Assembly: GCA_002717505.1 (NCBI GenBank)
Contig: PBEB01000002.1
Coordinates: 72,594-114,584 of the forward strand
Direction of reading: 5' to 3'
DNA: 41,991 nucleotides
Source: Leptospiraceae bacterium
Lineage (GTDB): Bacteria > Spirochaetota > Leptospiria > Leptospirales > Leptonemataceae
Both the position numbers and the translations under genes were made by a program. Numbering within the stretch: position 1 is the first letter of the stretch; every line of letters begins with the position of its first letter. The notes beneath the pieces are model-generated. The model was given only the letters and a program-made list of their open reading frames with translations. It was not told the origin of the DNA and did not search any database. This document shows positions 33,445 through 41,158 of the stretch, in pieces.

Positions 33445-34626
33445 ATGGCAGAATCAGAGAATCCCTATCAGGTCTCCCGGGCCTCCATCGAAACCTATGG
33501 ATCGGTGCAGGATGGCATCGAATTCACGCTGGGCAAGATGCTGAGCATAGGTTTTAAGGGCTTCTTTTCCAGTTTTCTGGTCTCCATCGCCAGTGGTTTG
33601 ATTCACTACATCGTCCGTAGCTGCGCCTCTTTGCTATCTATTTGCGGCGGCTTTGTGGTCTGGCCTCATCTAATCGCCGGTATGGTGAGCTATGGGAGCG
33701 GGGCGGCCCGCGGTGAGGCCAGGCTCGAAGATCTGTTCAAGCCATTTAACAATTTTGGCGGTGTATTTCTGGCAGGTTTGCTGTATTTTCTTTTCATCCT
33801 GGCCGGGTTCATCGTAACAATCATCGCATACACTGTATCTGCCGCCATCTTTGCTGTCTCTCTTCAAGCCATTATCGAGTCTGGAAATCTGGGGACAGAT
33901 CTGGGCGCCGGCTTTACCGAAGATACCCTGGGCGCCATATCCGTTCTGGTTGTTTTTACGCTCATCGGGCTTACGGCTCATTACTTTATGGCCAGGCTGG
34001 ATCTGGTTTATCCTCTGGTTTACGATCTGCGAATCGGACCCTGGGATGCCTTCGTGCAATCCTGGAGATTAACCAGAGGACATGGATTCAGCCTGTTTAT
34101 GGCCAAGTTAATCATCGCTCTAGTGCCCCTTCTGTTAATAGGGATCCCCTATTTTGCGCTGGTTTTTGGATCTTTGTTCCTGGGTGCCGGCATAGACGTT
34201 ATGGGCTTCGGCGCGGATGAAGCCTTTGGTGCCATGTTCTTCCTGTTCATACTATTGACGATCGTTCTGGTTCCCGTTTCCTATGGCTTGATGATGGTGC
34301 TTGAGGGAGCCATTGCCAACCTCTTCCTTACGCCTGCCGTAAAAGAGCAGCTAATGCCAGGCTACGAAGAGAGGCAGCCGCGCTTTGTATCCAGCCCGGC
34401 AACGGCGGGCGGCACCACAGCGTCCACAGACTTCGTTTCTTCCACCGGCCTCAGTGGAGAGAGCCCGGATTCTCCATCGCAGCAATCTGAAACTGGTAGC
34501 GATTCCCCTGGGAGACCCGAGCAGCCCGACCAACGACCCGGGCAGTCTGGTCCCCCGTCCGGCGAAGAGCGCTTTCCGCGACCCGACCAGGGAAAGAAGG
34601 ACGATCCCTTCAATCCGTATAACTGA
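33445..34626 (+). CDS. Polytopic membrane protein with Pro/Ser-rich tail
   Basis: A 393-residue protein. About seven hydrophobic segments lie between residues 30 and 300, interspersed with DALVQSWRLTRGHGFSLF-like WDAFVQSWRLTRGHG, a pattern seen in DUF975-type and glycerophosphodiester-phosphodiesterase membrane domains (many predicted bacterial membrane proteins of unknown role). The last 85 residues are soluble, low-complexity and rich in Pro, Ser, Gln, Gly and Asp (SPDSPSQQSETGSDSPGRPE and onward), probably cytoplasmic and disordered. The start codons of this gene and of the divergent transglycosylase lie 61 bases apart, so they share a regulatory region. Function not known. Confidence 0.75.
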   Translation: MAESENPYQVSRASIETYGSVQDGIEFTLGKMLSIGFKGFFSSFLVSIASGLIHYIVRSCASLLSICGGFVVWPHLIAGMVSYGSGAARGEARLEDLFKPFNNFGGVFLAGLLYFLFILAGFIVTIIAYTVSAAIFAVSLQAIIESGNLGTDLGAGFTEDTLGAISVLVVFTLIGLTAHYFMARLDLVYPLVYDLRIGPWDAFVQSWRLTRGHGFSLFMAKLIIALVPLLLIGIPYFALVFGSLFLGAGIDVMGFGADEAFGAMFFLFILLTIVLVPVSYGLMMVLEGAIANLFLTPAVKEQLMPGYEERQPRFVSSPATAGGTTASTDFVSSTGLSGESPDSPSQQSETGSDSPGRPEQPDQRPGQSGPPSGEERFPRPDQGKKDDPFNPYN

Positions 34627-34710
34627 CCAGGATCGTTCGCATGAATTGAGTAATACAATATGCGGACTGGATTTACGAGGAAGCCTGAACCCGGGTGGCG
34701 CTGATCAATC

Positions 34711-34740
34711 GTGCTGGCTATGCCTGAGAAATGCCGGCAC
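34711..34740. terminator. Hairpin between convergent membrane-protein and ABC genes
   Basis: GTGCTGGC (34711-34718) pairs with GCCGGCAC (34733-34740) with one U-G wobble over a 14-base loop, in the 127-base gap between convergent genes. No T-run; a possible two-way terminator. Confidence 0.35.
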
Positions 34741-34753
34741 AGACCAGAACACT

Positions 34754-35452
34754 CTATTTGTGCTTCTTTCTGGGATGATGGGCTCTGTGGTGTCGGTCCG
34801 CTATGATTTTGCCATCTGCGAACTCTAGCTCGCGGTTGGCTCGCGCGGCGTAATCCTGTTCATGAGTGACCATCAGAATTGTAACTCCCATCTCGTTGAT
34901 TTGCTCAATGATGCGAAGAACCGTTTCGCCATTAACTGAGTCCAGGTTCCCTGTGGGCTCATCGGCAAAGAGAATAGATGGTTTCATAATCAGAGCTCGC
35001 GCAATGGCCACTCGTTGCTGCTCTCCTCCCGACATCTGTGATGGCTTTCGACTGCCAGCATGTCCTACTTCGAATTGTTCCATCAAATCTCTGGCTTCCT
35101 TTTCCATATGCTGATGCATGCCTTTTTTTCGGGCCGGCATCAATACGTTCTCCAGAGCAGTGAGCTCGGGGAGCAAATAATGAAATTGAAAAACAAAGCC
35201 CATTTCTTCGTTGCGAAAGCGATGAATGGCTGCTTCATTCATGGTATGCATATTCTTGCCGCCAATGGTTACGGTGCCCGATGAAATCGTATCCAGACCG
35301 CTTATGCAATAGAGGAATGTGGATTTCCCGGAACCCGAGCGACCTGTGATGGAAACGAACTGGCCAGCCTTGATTTCCACGTCCAGACCCTTCAGCACCG
35401 GTTTATCCGGGTTATCAAACGACTTGATTAATCCATGGATCTGAATATCCAT
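34754..35452 (-). CDS. ABC transporter ATPase, LolD/MacB type
   Basis: A 232-residue ABC ATPase. Walker A is GRSGSGKST (37-45), the Q-loop [21 protein letters not shown] carries the LolD-type [11 protein letters not shown], the signature is MSGGEQQR and Walker B is [12 protein letters not shown] with VTHEQ switch. The LolD/MacB branch drives lipoprotein release or tripartite efflux without substrate transport through its own helices. The last 15 residues are a His/Arg/Lys-rich tail ([14 protein letters not shown]) not usual in the family. TGATG overlap links it to the permease. It is the last gene of a four-gene operon. Confidence 0.95.
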   Translation of the reverse strand: MDIQIHGLIKSFDNPDKPVLKGLDVEIKAGQFVSITGRSGSGKSTFLYCISGLDTISSGTVTIGGKNMHTMNEAAIHRFRNEEMGFVFQFHYLLPELTALENVLMPARKKGMHQHMEKEARDLMEQFEVGHAGSRKPSQMSGGEQQRVAIARALIMKPSILFADEPTGNLDSVNGETVLRIIEQINEMGVTILMVTHEQDYAARANRELEFADGKIIADRHHRAHHPRKKHK

Positions 35453-36690
35453 CAGCCTGCTCCTCGAATGATTTCGATGGGCTGCAGTCGCGAAGCTCGA
35501 CGTGCTGGAAGATAACTGGAAATGGCGGAAGCAGTGACGCTGATCGAAAAACCAACGATGTAGATGGAGGGTTTGTAAGAGACGATCATCTGGCGAATAG
35601 TATCTTCGCCTCCAATGGAAATGGTTGAAATATAGAGGCAGCCAACAAATCCAATGAGCAGTCCAGCCAGAGATCCCAGGGTTCCCAGAACAAAGCCCTG
35701 GATCAGAAATAGCTGTATGGTATCTTTCGAATCGAATCCGATGGAACGCAGGATGGCGATTTCCTTTTGCTTCTGAAAAACCACCATGTTCAGAATATTG
35801 TAAATCCCAAAGGCGATAATCAATACGATAACGGCCGTTAAGGATGTTCGTATGACATCCTGCATTTGAAAAACAGAGAGAATGCTCTCATTTGCCTGAT
35901 CCCAGCTTTCCACTTTGTCCTTTGTAAACTGCGACCACTGGGAAGCTACATTGGCGGCTTCGCTGACTTCGTGCAAACGCACAACAATACTGGTGACATG
36001 ACGTGCGCCTTCAGAAAGCGATTGAGCGGTCTTGATATTTGTGTATATGAAACCCTGATCCAGCTGGGTGTTCCCGAATTCATAGATTCCCACAACCTTG
36101 AGATTGGCTTTCTTCCCGTCCGGAGAGATAATCTGAATTGTGCCATTGTGCTGCACTCCCAGATTTTCCTGCATTTTGCTGCCGATGATTGCCAGGGAGT
36201 TTCCGCGACCCAGATCTGCCAGGGAGCCCTCCAGCAGGTTCTCGCCCATATTGCTTACGGCTTTTTGTTTTTCCGGATCTATGCCAAATAGCACCGAGGC
36301 CACAGAGTAATTACTGTTTCCTACCATGACTTGAAGATTCAGCTGAGGGGCAAAGGCGGCCACTCTCTGATCTGCCTCAAGCCTCTGATACCACCCATAA
36401 ACATTCGAAAGGTCTCTGGATCTGGTCATTCCGCTGGGTGGTGTAATCCAGAATACTTCATCCTCTGGAAAGAAGACTCCCTGGTAGGATTCAGGACTTC
36501 GGTACTCATCTCTGGGACTGATTCGAATATGTGCATCGGTATTCACCAGTAGATCGATGATTTGATCCTGAAAACCCAGCATAATGCCGGAAAACATTAC
36601 GTAGGCCGCAGTGCCCAGAGCGATGCCAATCAAGGTCAGAGCGCTTTGCTGCAACCGATCCAGGAGCTGTCGAGTGGCAAGAAAGAACAT
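35452..36690 (-). CDS. FtsX-like permease (LolC/LolE/MacB type)
   Basis: A 412-residue membrane protein with the four-helix FtsX/MacB layout: one N-terminal helix (ALTLIGIALGTAAYVMFSG), a large extracytoplasmic domain (about 45-280), and three helices at about 285-410. The final PARRASRLQPIEIIRG is the family end motif. Such permeases, with a LolD-type ATPase, extract lipoproteins from the inner membrane or drive mechanotransmission in MacB-type efflux pumps. With the fusion protein next door, MacAB-like efflux or an envelope-lipid mover is the best reading. The start lies three bases after the stop of the membrane-fusion gene. Confidence 0.93.
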   Translation of the reverse strand: MFFLATRQLLDRLQQSALTLIGIALGTAAYVMFSGIMLGFQDQIIDLLVNTDAHIRISPRDEYRSPESYQGVFFPEDEVFWITPPSGMTRSRDLSNVYGWYQRLEADQRVAAFAPQLNLQVMVGNSNYSVASVLFGIDPEKQKAVSNMGENLLEGSLADLGRGNSLAIIGSKMQENLGVQHNGTIQIISPDGKKANLKVVGIYEFGNTQLDQGFIYTNIKTAQSLSEGARHVTSIVVRLHEVSEAANVASQWSQFTKDKVESWDQANESILSVFQMQDVIRTSLTAVIVLIIAFGIYNILNMVVFQKQKEIAILRSIGFDSKDTIQLFLIQGFVLGTLGSLAGLLIGFVGCLYISTISIGGEDTIRQMIVSYKPSIYIVGFSISVTASAISSYLPARRASRLQPIEIIRGAG

Positions 36691-36693
36691 AGT

Positions 36694-37491
36694 TTAACGT
36701 CTGGGCACTACAATACGATCATCCATTTTCAGGCTATCATCCACGATCTCTACCCATTCAGCATCTGCCGCTCCGATCTTCACAGGAATTCTTTTTCGAA
36801 GTCCGCTTCGCACAACCTGCACCTGACCCCGCTGCACGGCTCGCTGAGGTATTAACATAACATCTTCTCGCCGCGCCACCTGAATTGCCACATCCGCAGT
36901 CATGTCCGGCAAGACTTCGGCGGGCATCTCATCGGACTCCACTTCTACAATGAATTCACCTCCGGAAGAATAAACCCTTGAAACCACACCCGGAATTCGT
37001 TCTGCACGAAGTGTTTCGAAACTCAGCTCAGCCTTCAAGCCGGGACGTATGCGAAGCACCGATTCCTGGTCCAGAATGAGCTCAACATGATGATCCTCCA
37101 TGGTCTTCATCGTAAGGATTGGGCTTCCCGGCATTACGATTTCGCTTTCTTCAAAGAGCAAGTTTGTTACAATTCCTTCAAATGGAGCGCGAAATAAAAG
37201 AGAATCTGTGCGAATCAACGGATCGTTGGATGAAACCTGGTCTCCTGGTCTGGCATAGATTTTTTCGATTCGACCAGAAACTCCAGTCTTCACCGTGAAG
37301 GTTCTTCTCGGAGTAACCGTTCCCAGACCGTACACTGCTTCAACAATCGGCCCTTTCCTCGGCGTGACGGTCTCATAATTCCGGCTCAAAAGAACAAATG
37401 CGATGATAATCAGAACCGGGAGAACGACTCCTGCGATCTTCCACAGAGAATAGCTGTTCGAATCCTTTTTCTTAAACCAGTTCCAGATCAT
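36694..37491 (-). CDS. Membrane-fusion (MacA/HlyD-like) periplasmic adaptor
   Basis: A 265-residue adaptor protein. A signal anchor (LWKIAGVVLPVLIIIAFVLL, about 18-37) is followed by a biotinyl-lipoyl-like hairpin (VKTGVSGRIEKIYARPGDQVSSNDPLI and RAPFEGIVTNLLFEESEIV), then a beta-barrel domain and a C-terminal DRIVVPRR. The long alpha-helical hairpin that reaches TolC in MacA is very short or absent here; the protein is much smaller than MacA (about 370). GGGAG seven bases ahead of ATG 37491 fixes the start. It lies between mscS-like and ftsX-like genes in one operon. No TolC gene is in the window. Confidence 0.88.
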   Translation of the reverse strand: MIWNWFKKKDSNSYSLWKIAGVVLPVLIIIAFVLLSRNYETVTPRKGPIVEAVYGLGTVTPRRTFTVKTGVSGRIEKIYARPGDQVSSNDPLIRTDSLLFRAPFEGIVTNLLFEESEIVMPGSPILTMKTMEDHHVELILDQESVLRIRPGLKAELSFETLRAERIPGVVSRVYSSGGEFIVEVESDEMPAEVLPDMTADVAIQVARREDVMLIPQRAVQRGQVQVVRSGLRKRIPVKIGAADAEWVEIVDDSLKMDDRIVVPRR

Positions 37492-37542
37492 TTTCTGCTC
37501 CCGATATCCACTGCTTCTTCGATTCTGAAGCAAAGCTACATG

Positions 37543-38487
37543 TCAAAAGTGGGCATCGCCCATGGGTTCCTCGTAGCTACTATCCAGTTCGATTCCCTCT
37601 GAGTCAAAGCGTTCCAGGATCTGTCGCCAGATCGCATCTACGGTCATCCTTCGCGTTCTGGGCTCGGAAAGATGTCTCAAAGTTAAAACAACGGCCCCTT
37701 TCTGGAACTCAAGAAAGATTCCTGGATGCAGCCGCGAAAAGGAGATGGCATATTCATTTGCAGAAAGCTGGATGCGAGAGTCCGAGGAGGAAATTGCCTC
37801 TGTGCTTGTGGATGCGATTTCCTTTAGAATGGCCTCTGCTCGTTTCCAGTTGCTATTGCTTTTGATCGGAACCCTGATTTCGTTCCAGTTAAAGGAGAAT
37901 TCCTTACTGGCATTACCCAGAGGAGTGGTCCATAAAAGAGCGTTGGGAAGATGGACGATTCGACCTGTGCTCTGCCCCCCCAGGTTCCGGGGGCTGACTT
38001 CCATAACAGTGAATTCCAGCAATCGAATATCCAGAACATCCCCGGCAAATCCGCTTACCGAGATCCTGTTTCCAATCTCAAATGGTCGGCGAATCATAAT
38101 GTAGAACCAGGCCGCCAGATTCAGAAATACCTCCTTGAATACGATGAGAATACCGGCGCCGAAAATACCCAGCACGGTGGCAATCGAGCGCAGGGAGGGG
38201 AGCCAGACCGGAAAGGCCAGTACGAGAAAGGCAAGGATTGCGAAATATGTACTGTTGGTTCTCCAGCGAAGTCGATTGGATTGATTTCGCATCCGCCGGG
38301 TTGCCAGCCGGAGGAGCAGTATTCGCATTAGAATGACTACGAGCAGAATCACTACAGTTACAATGATTCGCGGAAGCAGTTCTTGAATGGATGCGGCAAA
38401 GTAGTCTACAATAGCTTTTCTCAAAGCCAGAAAGCTATCTGTATTCAAGATCTGTCCTGTCTGTTGCTGTGTTTGTTCTTCCGGCAT
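37543..38487 (-). CDS. MscS-family mechanosensitive ion channel
   Basis: A 314-residue inner-membrane protein: three hydrophobic helices, the pore-lining one being LGIFGAGILIVFKEVFLNLAAWFYIMIRRPFEIGN, cited in parts GIFGAGILIVFKEVFLN and RRPFEIGNRI, then the beta domain with VSGFAGDVLDIRLLEFTVM and the mixed alpha/beta C-terminal domain. MscS channels open when membrane tension rises and save cells from osmotic shock. Pfam-level identity is clear, although the usual glycine-alanine pattern of the pore helix is relaxed. It is the first gene of the operon with the adaptor, permease and ATPase, 51 bases before the adaptor start. Weak ribosome site. Confidence 0.92.
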   Translation of the reverse strand: MPEEQTQQQTGQILNTDSFLALRKAIVDYFAASIQELLPRIIVTVVILLVVILMRILLLRLATRRMRNQSNRLRWRTNSTYFAILAFLVLAFPVWLPSLRSIATVLGIFGAGILIVFKEVFLNLAAWFYIMIRRPFEIGNRISVSGFAGDVLDIRLLEFTVMEVSPRNLGGQSTGRIVHLPNALLWTTPLGNASKEFSFNWNEIRVPIKSNSNWKRAEAILKEIASTSTEAISSSDSRIQLSANEYAISFSRLHPGIFLEFQKGAVVLTLRHLSEPRTRRMTVDAIWRQILERFDSEGIELDSSYEEPMGDAHF

Positions 38488-38554
38488 TTTTTTGTTGACC
38501 TTTGCATCTCAGAACACTAATCTCTATGCGACCTTAAAATTGAGTTCGAGGCAT

Positions 38555-39151
38555 ATGAACAGAAAAAAGAAAAGCATTCTTGGGATCGCCTTATTGACCC
38601 TGTTGTACACGAGCACAAACTGTGGCTACAACGAAATTCAAATGAAGGATGAGCAGGTTAAGGCCGCCTGGGCTGAAGTACTGAACCAGTACAAGCGGCG
38701 CCAGGATCTTATTCCGCAGCTCGTCAAAGTGGTGAAAGCGTTCGCCATTCAGGAAAAGGAAGTGCTGGTGGGAGTCATCGAGGCTCGCTCCAAAGCTACC
38801 AGTATTCAGGCCACGCCAGAACTGGTGAATGATCCCCAGGCATTCAATAAATTCCAGCAAGCCCAGGGGGATATTACCCAGGCTCTGAGCCGATTGATGG
38901 TAACCGTAGAAAGGTATCCGGAACTAAAGTCCGATCAAAACTTTCGGGATCTTCAGGCTCAGATCGAAGGTACGGAAAATCGGATTACGGTGGCACGAAA
39001 GCGCTTCATCGATTCGGTTCGCGATTACAATACTACAGTTCGGCAATTCCCGGCTAACCTGACCGCCAAGATATTTGGCTACCAGACCAAGGATACGTTT
39101 GAAGTAGAAAATGAAGAGGAGATGTCCAAACCACCGGAAATTGACCTCTAA
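38555..39151 (+). CDS. lemA: LemA-family protein, lipoprotein form
   Basis: A 198-residue secreted helical protein. Lipoprotein signal with STNC (C23) precedes the LemA body: GYNEIQMKDEQVKAAWAEVLNQYKRRQDLIPQLV, here cited as VKAAWAEVLNQYKRRQDLIPQ, and later RDYNTTVRQFPANLTAKIFGY. LemA proteins are anchored by their N-terminus and face outside; with TPM-domain proteins they form a widespread but undefined pair. GAGG five bases before ATG 38555 sets the start; the frame is open further upstream without homologous residues. Two TPM-domain genes follow. The MscS operon starts divergently 67 bases away. Confidence 0.95.
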   Translation: MNRKKKSILGIALLTLLYTSTNCGYNEIQMKDEQVKAAWAEVLNQYKRRQDLIPQLVKVVKAFAIQEKEVLVGVIEARSKATSIQATPELVNDPQAFNKFQQAQGDITQALSRLMVTVERYPELKSDQNFRDLQAQIEGTENRITVARKRFIDSVRDYNTTVRQFPANLTAKIFGYQTKDTFEVENEEEMSKPPEIDL

Positions 39152-39220
39152 ACCATAACGGCAGGACATTCCGCGACCCTGTTTCCTGAACTACCGGGGG
39201 GGGCAGGGAAATCTGTTCGA

Positions 39221-39270
39221 TCCCCGAATGGGTGAGCCCTCCGGGTTTTCCTGATCGGGGATTTTGCTTT
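39221..39270 (+). terminator. Terminator or attenuator between lemA and the TPM genes
   Basis: ATCCCCGA (39221-39228) is the exact inverse of TCGGGGAT (39255-39262), with an inner GGGTGAGCCC fold, and is followed by TTTGCTTT. It lies 70 bases past lemA, just after a run of eight G (39197-39204). The TPM gene at 39329 may therefore need its own promoter or be reached by read-through. Confidence 0.65.
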
Positions 39271-39328
39271 TCATCATGTATGCATTGGCTGTATGATGAC
39301 TTCTGAATACTAACTGGAGCAACAGTCT

Positions 39329-39820
39329 ATGGCCCGATTCCTGAAACATCTATTCACTACTCGCTGGAGGGTATCTAGCTACTTTTCCAGTAACGACATG
39401 GAAGAAATAAAACAGGCCATTGCTGCTTCCGAAAAAAAGCATCGCGCAGAACTTCGATTTGCCGTGGAAGCATCTCTTGAACCCATCCATGTGCTGAAGA
39501 ATGTCCGGGGTGCGGATCGAGCTCTCAAAGTATTCAGCGATCTGGGCGTCTGGGATACGGAAGAAAACAATGGAGTTCTATTGTATCTTCTTCTGGCAGA
39601 TCACGATATGGAAATCCTGGCGGATCGAGGGATCAATAGCCTGGAAGGCCAGCAAACCTGGGAAAGTATTTGCCAGGAGATGGAAAAGATGTTTCGGGAA
39701 AAGAAATTCAAAGAGGGCGTTCTACACGGTATCTCCAGAATTACCGATGTGCTGGCACGCCACTTTCCCTACCGCGAAGGAGATCAGAACGAACTGTCCG
39801 ATGCTCCGGTGGTACTGTAA
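39329..39820 (+). CDS. TPM-domain protein without signal peptide
   Basis: A 163-residue protein consisting of a TPM domain only. MEEIKQAIAASEKKHRAELRFAVEASL is the family opening (the KxxxAELRFAVE segment), DTEENNGVLLYLLLADHDMEILADRGIN carries the conserved GVLLYL and IxADRG motifs, and LHGISRITDVLARHFP closes it. There is no signal peptide or transmembrane helix, so it may be cytoplasmic or use the lipoprotein partner. Gene order lemA, short TPM, long TPM is recurrent in bacteria. GGAG lies ten bases before the ATG. The next gene starts nine bases on. Confidence 0.9.
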   Translation: MARFLKHLFTTRWRVSSYFSSNDMEEIKQAIAASEKKHRAELRFAVEASLEPIHVLKNVRGADRALKVFSDLGVWDTEENNGVLLYLLLADHDMEILADRGINSLEGQQTWESICQEMEKMFREKKFKEGVLHGISRITDVLARHFPYREGDQNELSDAPVVL

Positions 39821-39829
39821 GGATATTTT

Positions 39830-40747
39830 GTGCGATTTATTGATTCAGAAAAGAACCCGGCCAACTCCTCCATTTCTTTTCATATTCGGTGCTTTCAAGC
39901 ATTCCTGATGGCTTTCAGCCTGGCTATGGCTGCGCCTGTATTGGCTCAGGAAGTACCTCTTCCGGAGATGGACGCTCGAGTGCTGGATCGGGCAGGTCTG
40001 CTTTCTCAGTCCGAGGCTCAGGCATTGACCCAGAAATTGAAAGCCCTGGAAGATCGCCAGGGACCGCAAGTAGCCATTGTTATTATGCCCAACATTGGTG
40101 GCCTACCCATTGAGGACTTCTCTATTCGCCTTGTTGAAAAATGGAAGCTGGGCCGGGCCGGAGTGGATGACGGGGTCCTGATTCTCATCGCCCAGGAAGA
40201 ACGAAAGATCAGAATTGAAGTTGGTTACGGACTGGAAGGTCCGATTCCAGATGCGAAGGCCAATCGAATTATCGAGAACATCATCACACCGAATTTTCGC
40301 AATGGCGACTATTATGCGGGACTCGACGAAGCCACAGATGCCATCATCGCACTGATTGATGGGGAAGAGCTTCCATCCCTGGAAGAAGTACCTCTGGAAA
40401 ATCAAGAGAATCAGGAATTCCTGGAAGGCGGTTCCGAGGGATTCAGTAGCATTGTTTTCATTCTTGTCGTGGTGGGTGCGCTCATTCTTCGAGTGATGTT
40501 TAATGGCTTTCTTGCCGCCGGTGTGATGGCACCCATTGGCATCATTCTTGGTTGGATTCTACTGGGATTTTCCATGTCCATGATCTTCTCCGTTCTCTTT
40601 GCTGCCCTCATCGGTGCCTTTGGCCGCGGAGGAGGAACCAGTGGCGGTTTTTCCTCTTCTGGAGGAGGCGGATTTTCCTCCGGGGGCGGAGGATTCAGCG
40701 GCGGCGGAGGCGGTTTCGGAGGCGGTGGAGCCTCAGGAAGCTGGTAA
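39830..40747 (+). CDS. TPM-domain membrane protein with Gly/Ser-rich tail
   Basis: A 305-residue secreted protein starting with GTG (39830), for which AAGGAT seven bases ahead decides; an ATG at 39908 would remove the first 26 residues. A signal peptide (AFLMAFSLAMAAPVLA, cleavage before QE) leads to the TPM domain, with DRAGLLSQSEAQAL, PQVAIVIMP, DDGVLILIAQEERKIRIEVGYGLEG and IIENIITPNF. Two transmembrane helices (about 204-253) follow, and then about 45 residues that are mostly Gly with Ser, Phe and Thr (GGGFSSGGGGFSGGGGGFGG). This is the usual YgcG-like layout. It is coupled with the shorter TPM gene and lies downstream of lemA. Confidence 0.93.
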   Translation: MRFIDSEKNPANSSISFHIRCFQAFLMAFSLAMAAPVLAQEVPLPEMDARVLDRAGLLSQSEAQALTQKLKALEDRQGPQVAIVIMPNIGGLPIEDFSIRLVEKWKLGRAGVDDGVLILIAQEERKIRIEVGYGLEGPIPDAKANRIIENIITPNFRNGDYYAGLDEATDAIIALIDGEELPSLEEVPLENQENQEFLEGGSEGFSSIVFILVVVGALILRVMFNGFLAAGVMAPIGIILGWILLGFSMSMIFSVLFAALIGAFGRGGGTSGGFSSSGGGGFSSGGGGFSGGGGGFGGGGASGSW

Positions 40748-41158
40748 GAGGTCTGGCTTCGCTCCGGCCTTAAGAAGGCCGCTCGTTGCCCGCTGATCCG
40801 AATTCAATTCCATTTTCTGGCAGATCAATGTTCTCTGAACCTTGTTGGCAAGGCGCTGCTCATTGTGGCGCTGTCGATTTGAGCTTTTCCAGGCCTATTA
40901 TGGAAATGCTACCGCTGAGCCTCCGCTAGATCGGTCAGCTCTAGTGCTTTTTTCTACAGCGGCTGCGGTGGCTTTGCGGTTCAGTCCTCCGCGATCGTCC
41001 GTGTGATCCTGCCTGCGCTGTTCCGTTTTCCGTCCTGCATTGTCCAGAATGAGCCTGCCCAAACCATTCCCCCAGGACACCTGTTGCAGATTCTGCGGTT
41101 TACTTCTGCCGCACTTCCAATTAAATTGTTCCAGGGCCACATTGCCCGGGACATCCAA
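40748..41158. other. Intergenic stretch of about 410 bases
   Basis: No convincing gene on either strand. A minus-strand open frame at 40898-41158 translates into an Arg/Gly/Asn-rich sequence without family features and is probably spurious. Just after the TPM gene CGGCCTT (40765-40771) pairs with AAGGCCG (40775-40781) across a three-base loop; without a T-run it is a weak candidate terminator. Confidence 0.45.

Noticed and set aside
40624..40744. Short GGx-type repeats as a microsatellite or CRISPR-like array
   Set aside because: They code in frame for the Gly-rich tail usual in YgcG-like TPM proteins.
40898..41158. Minus-strand open frame of 86 codons before the SGNH gene
   Set aside because: Low-complexity basic translation, no ribosome site, no motif; probably spurious.
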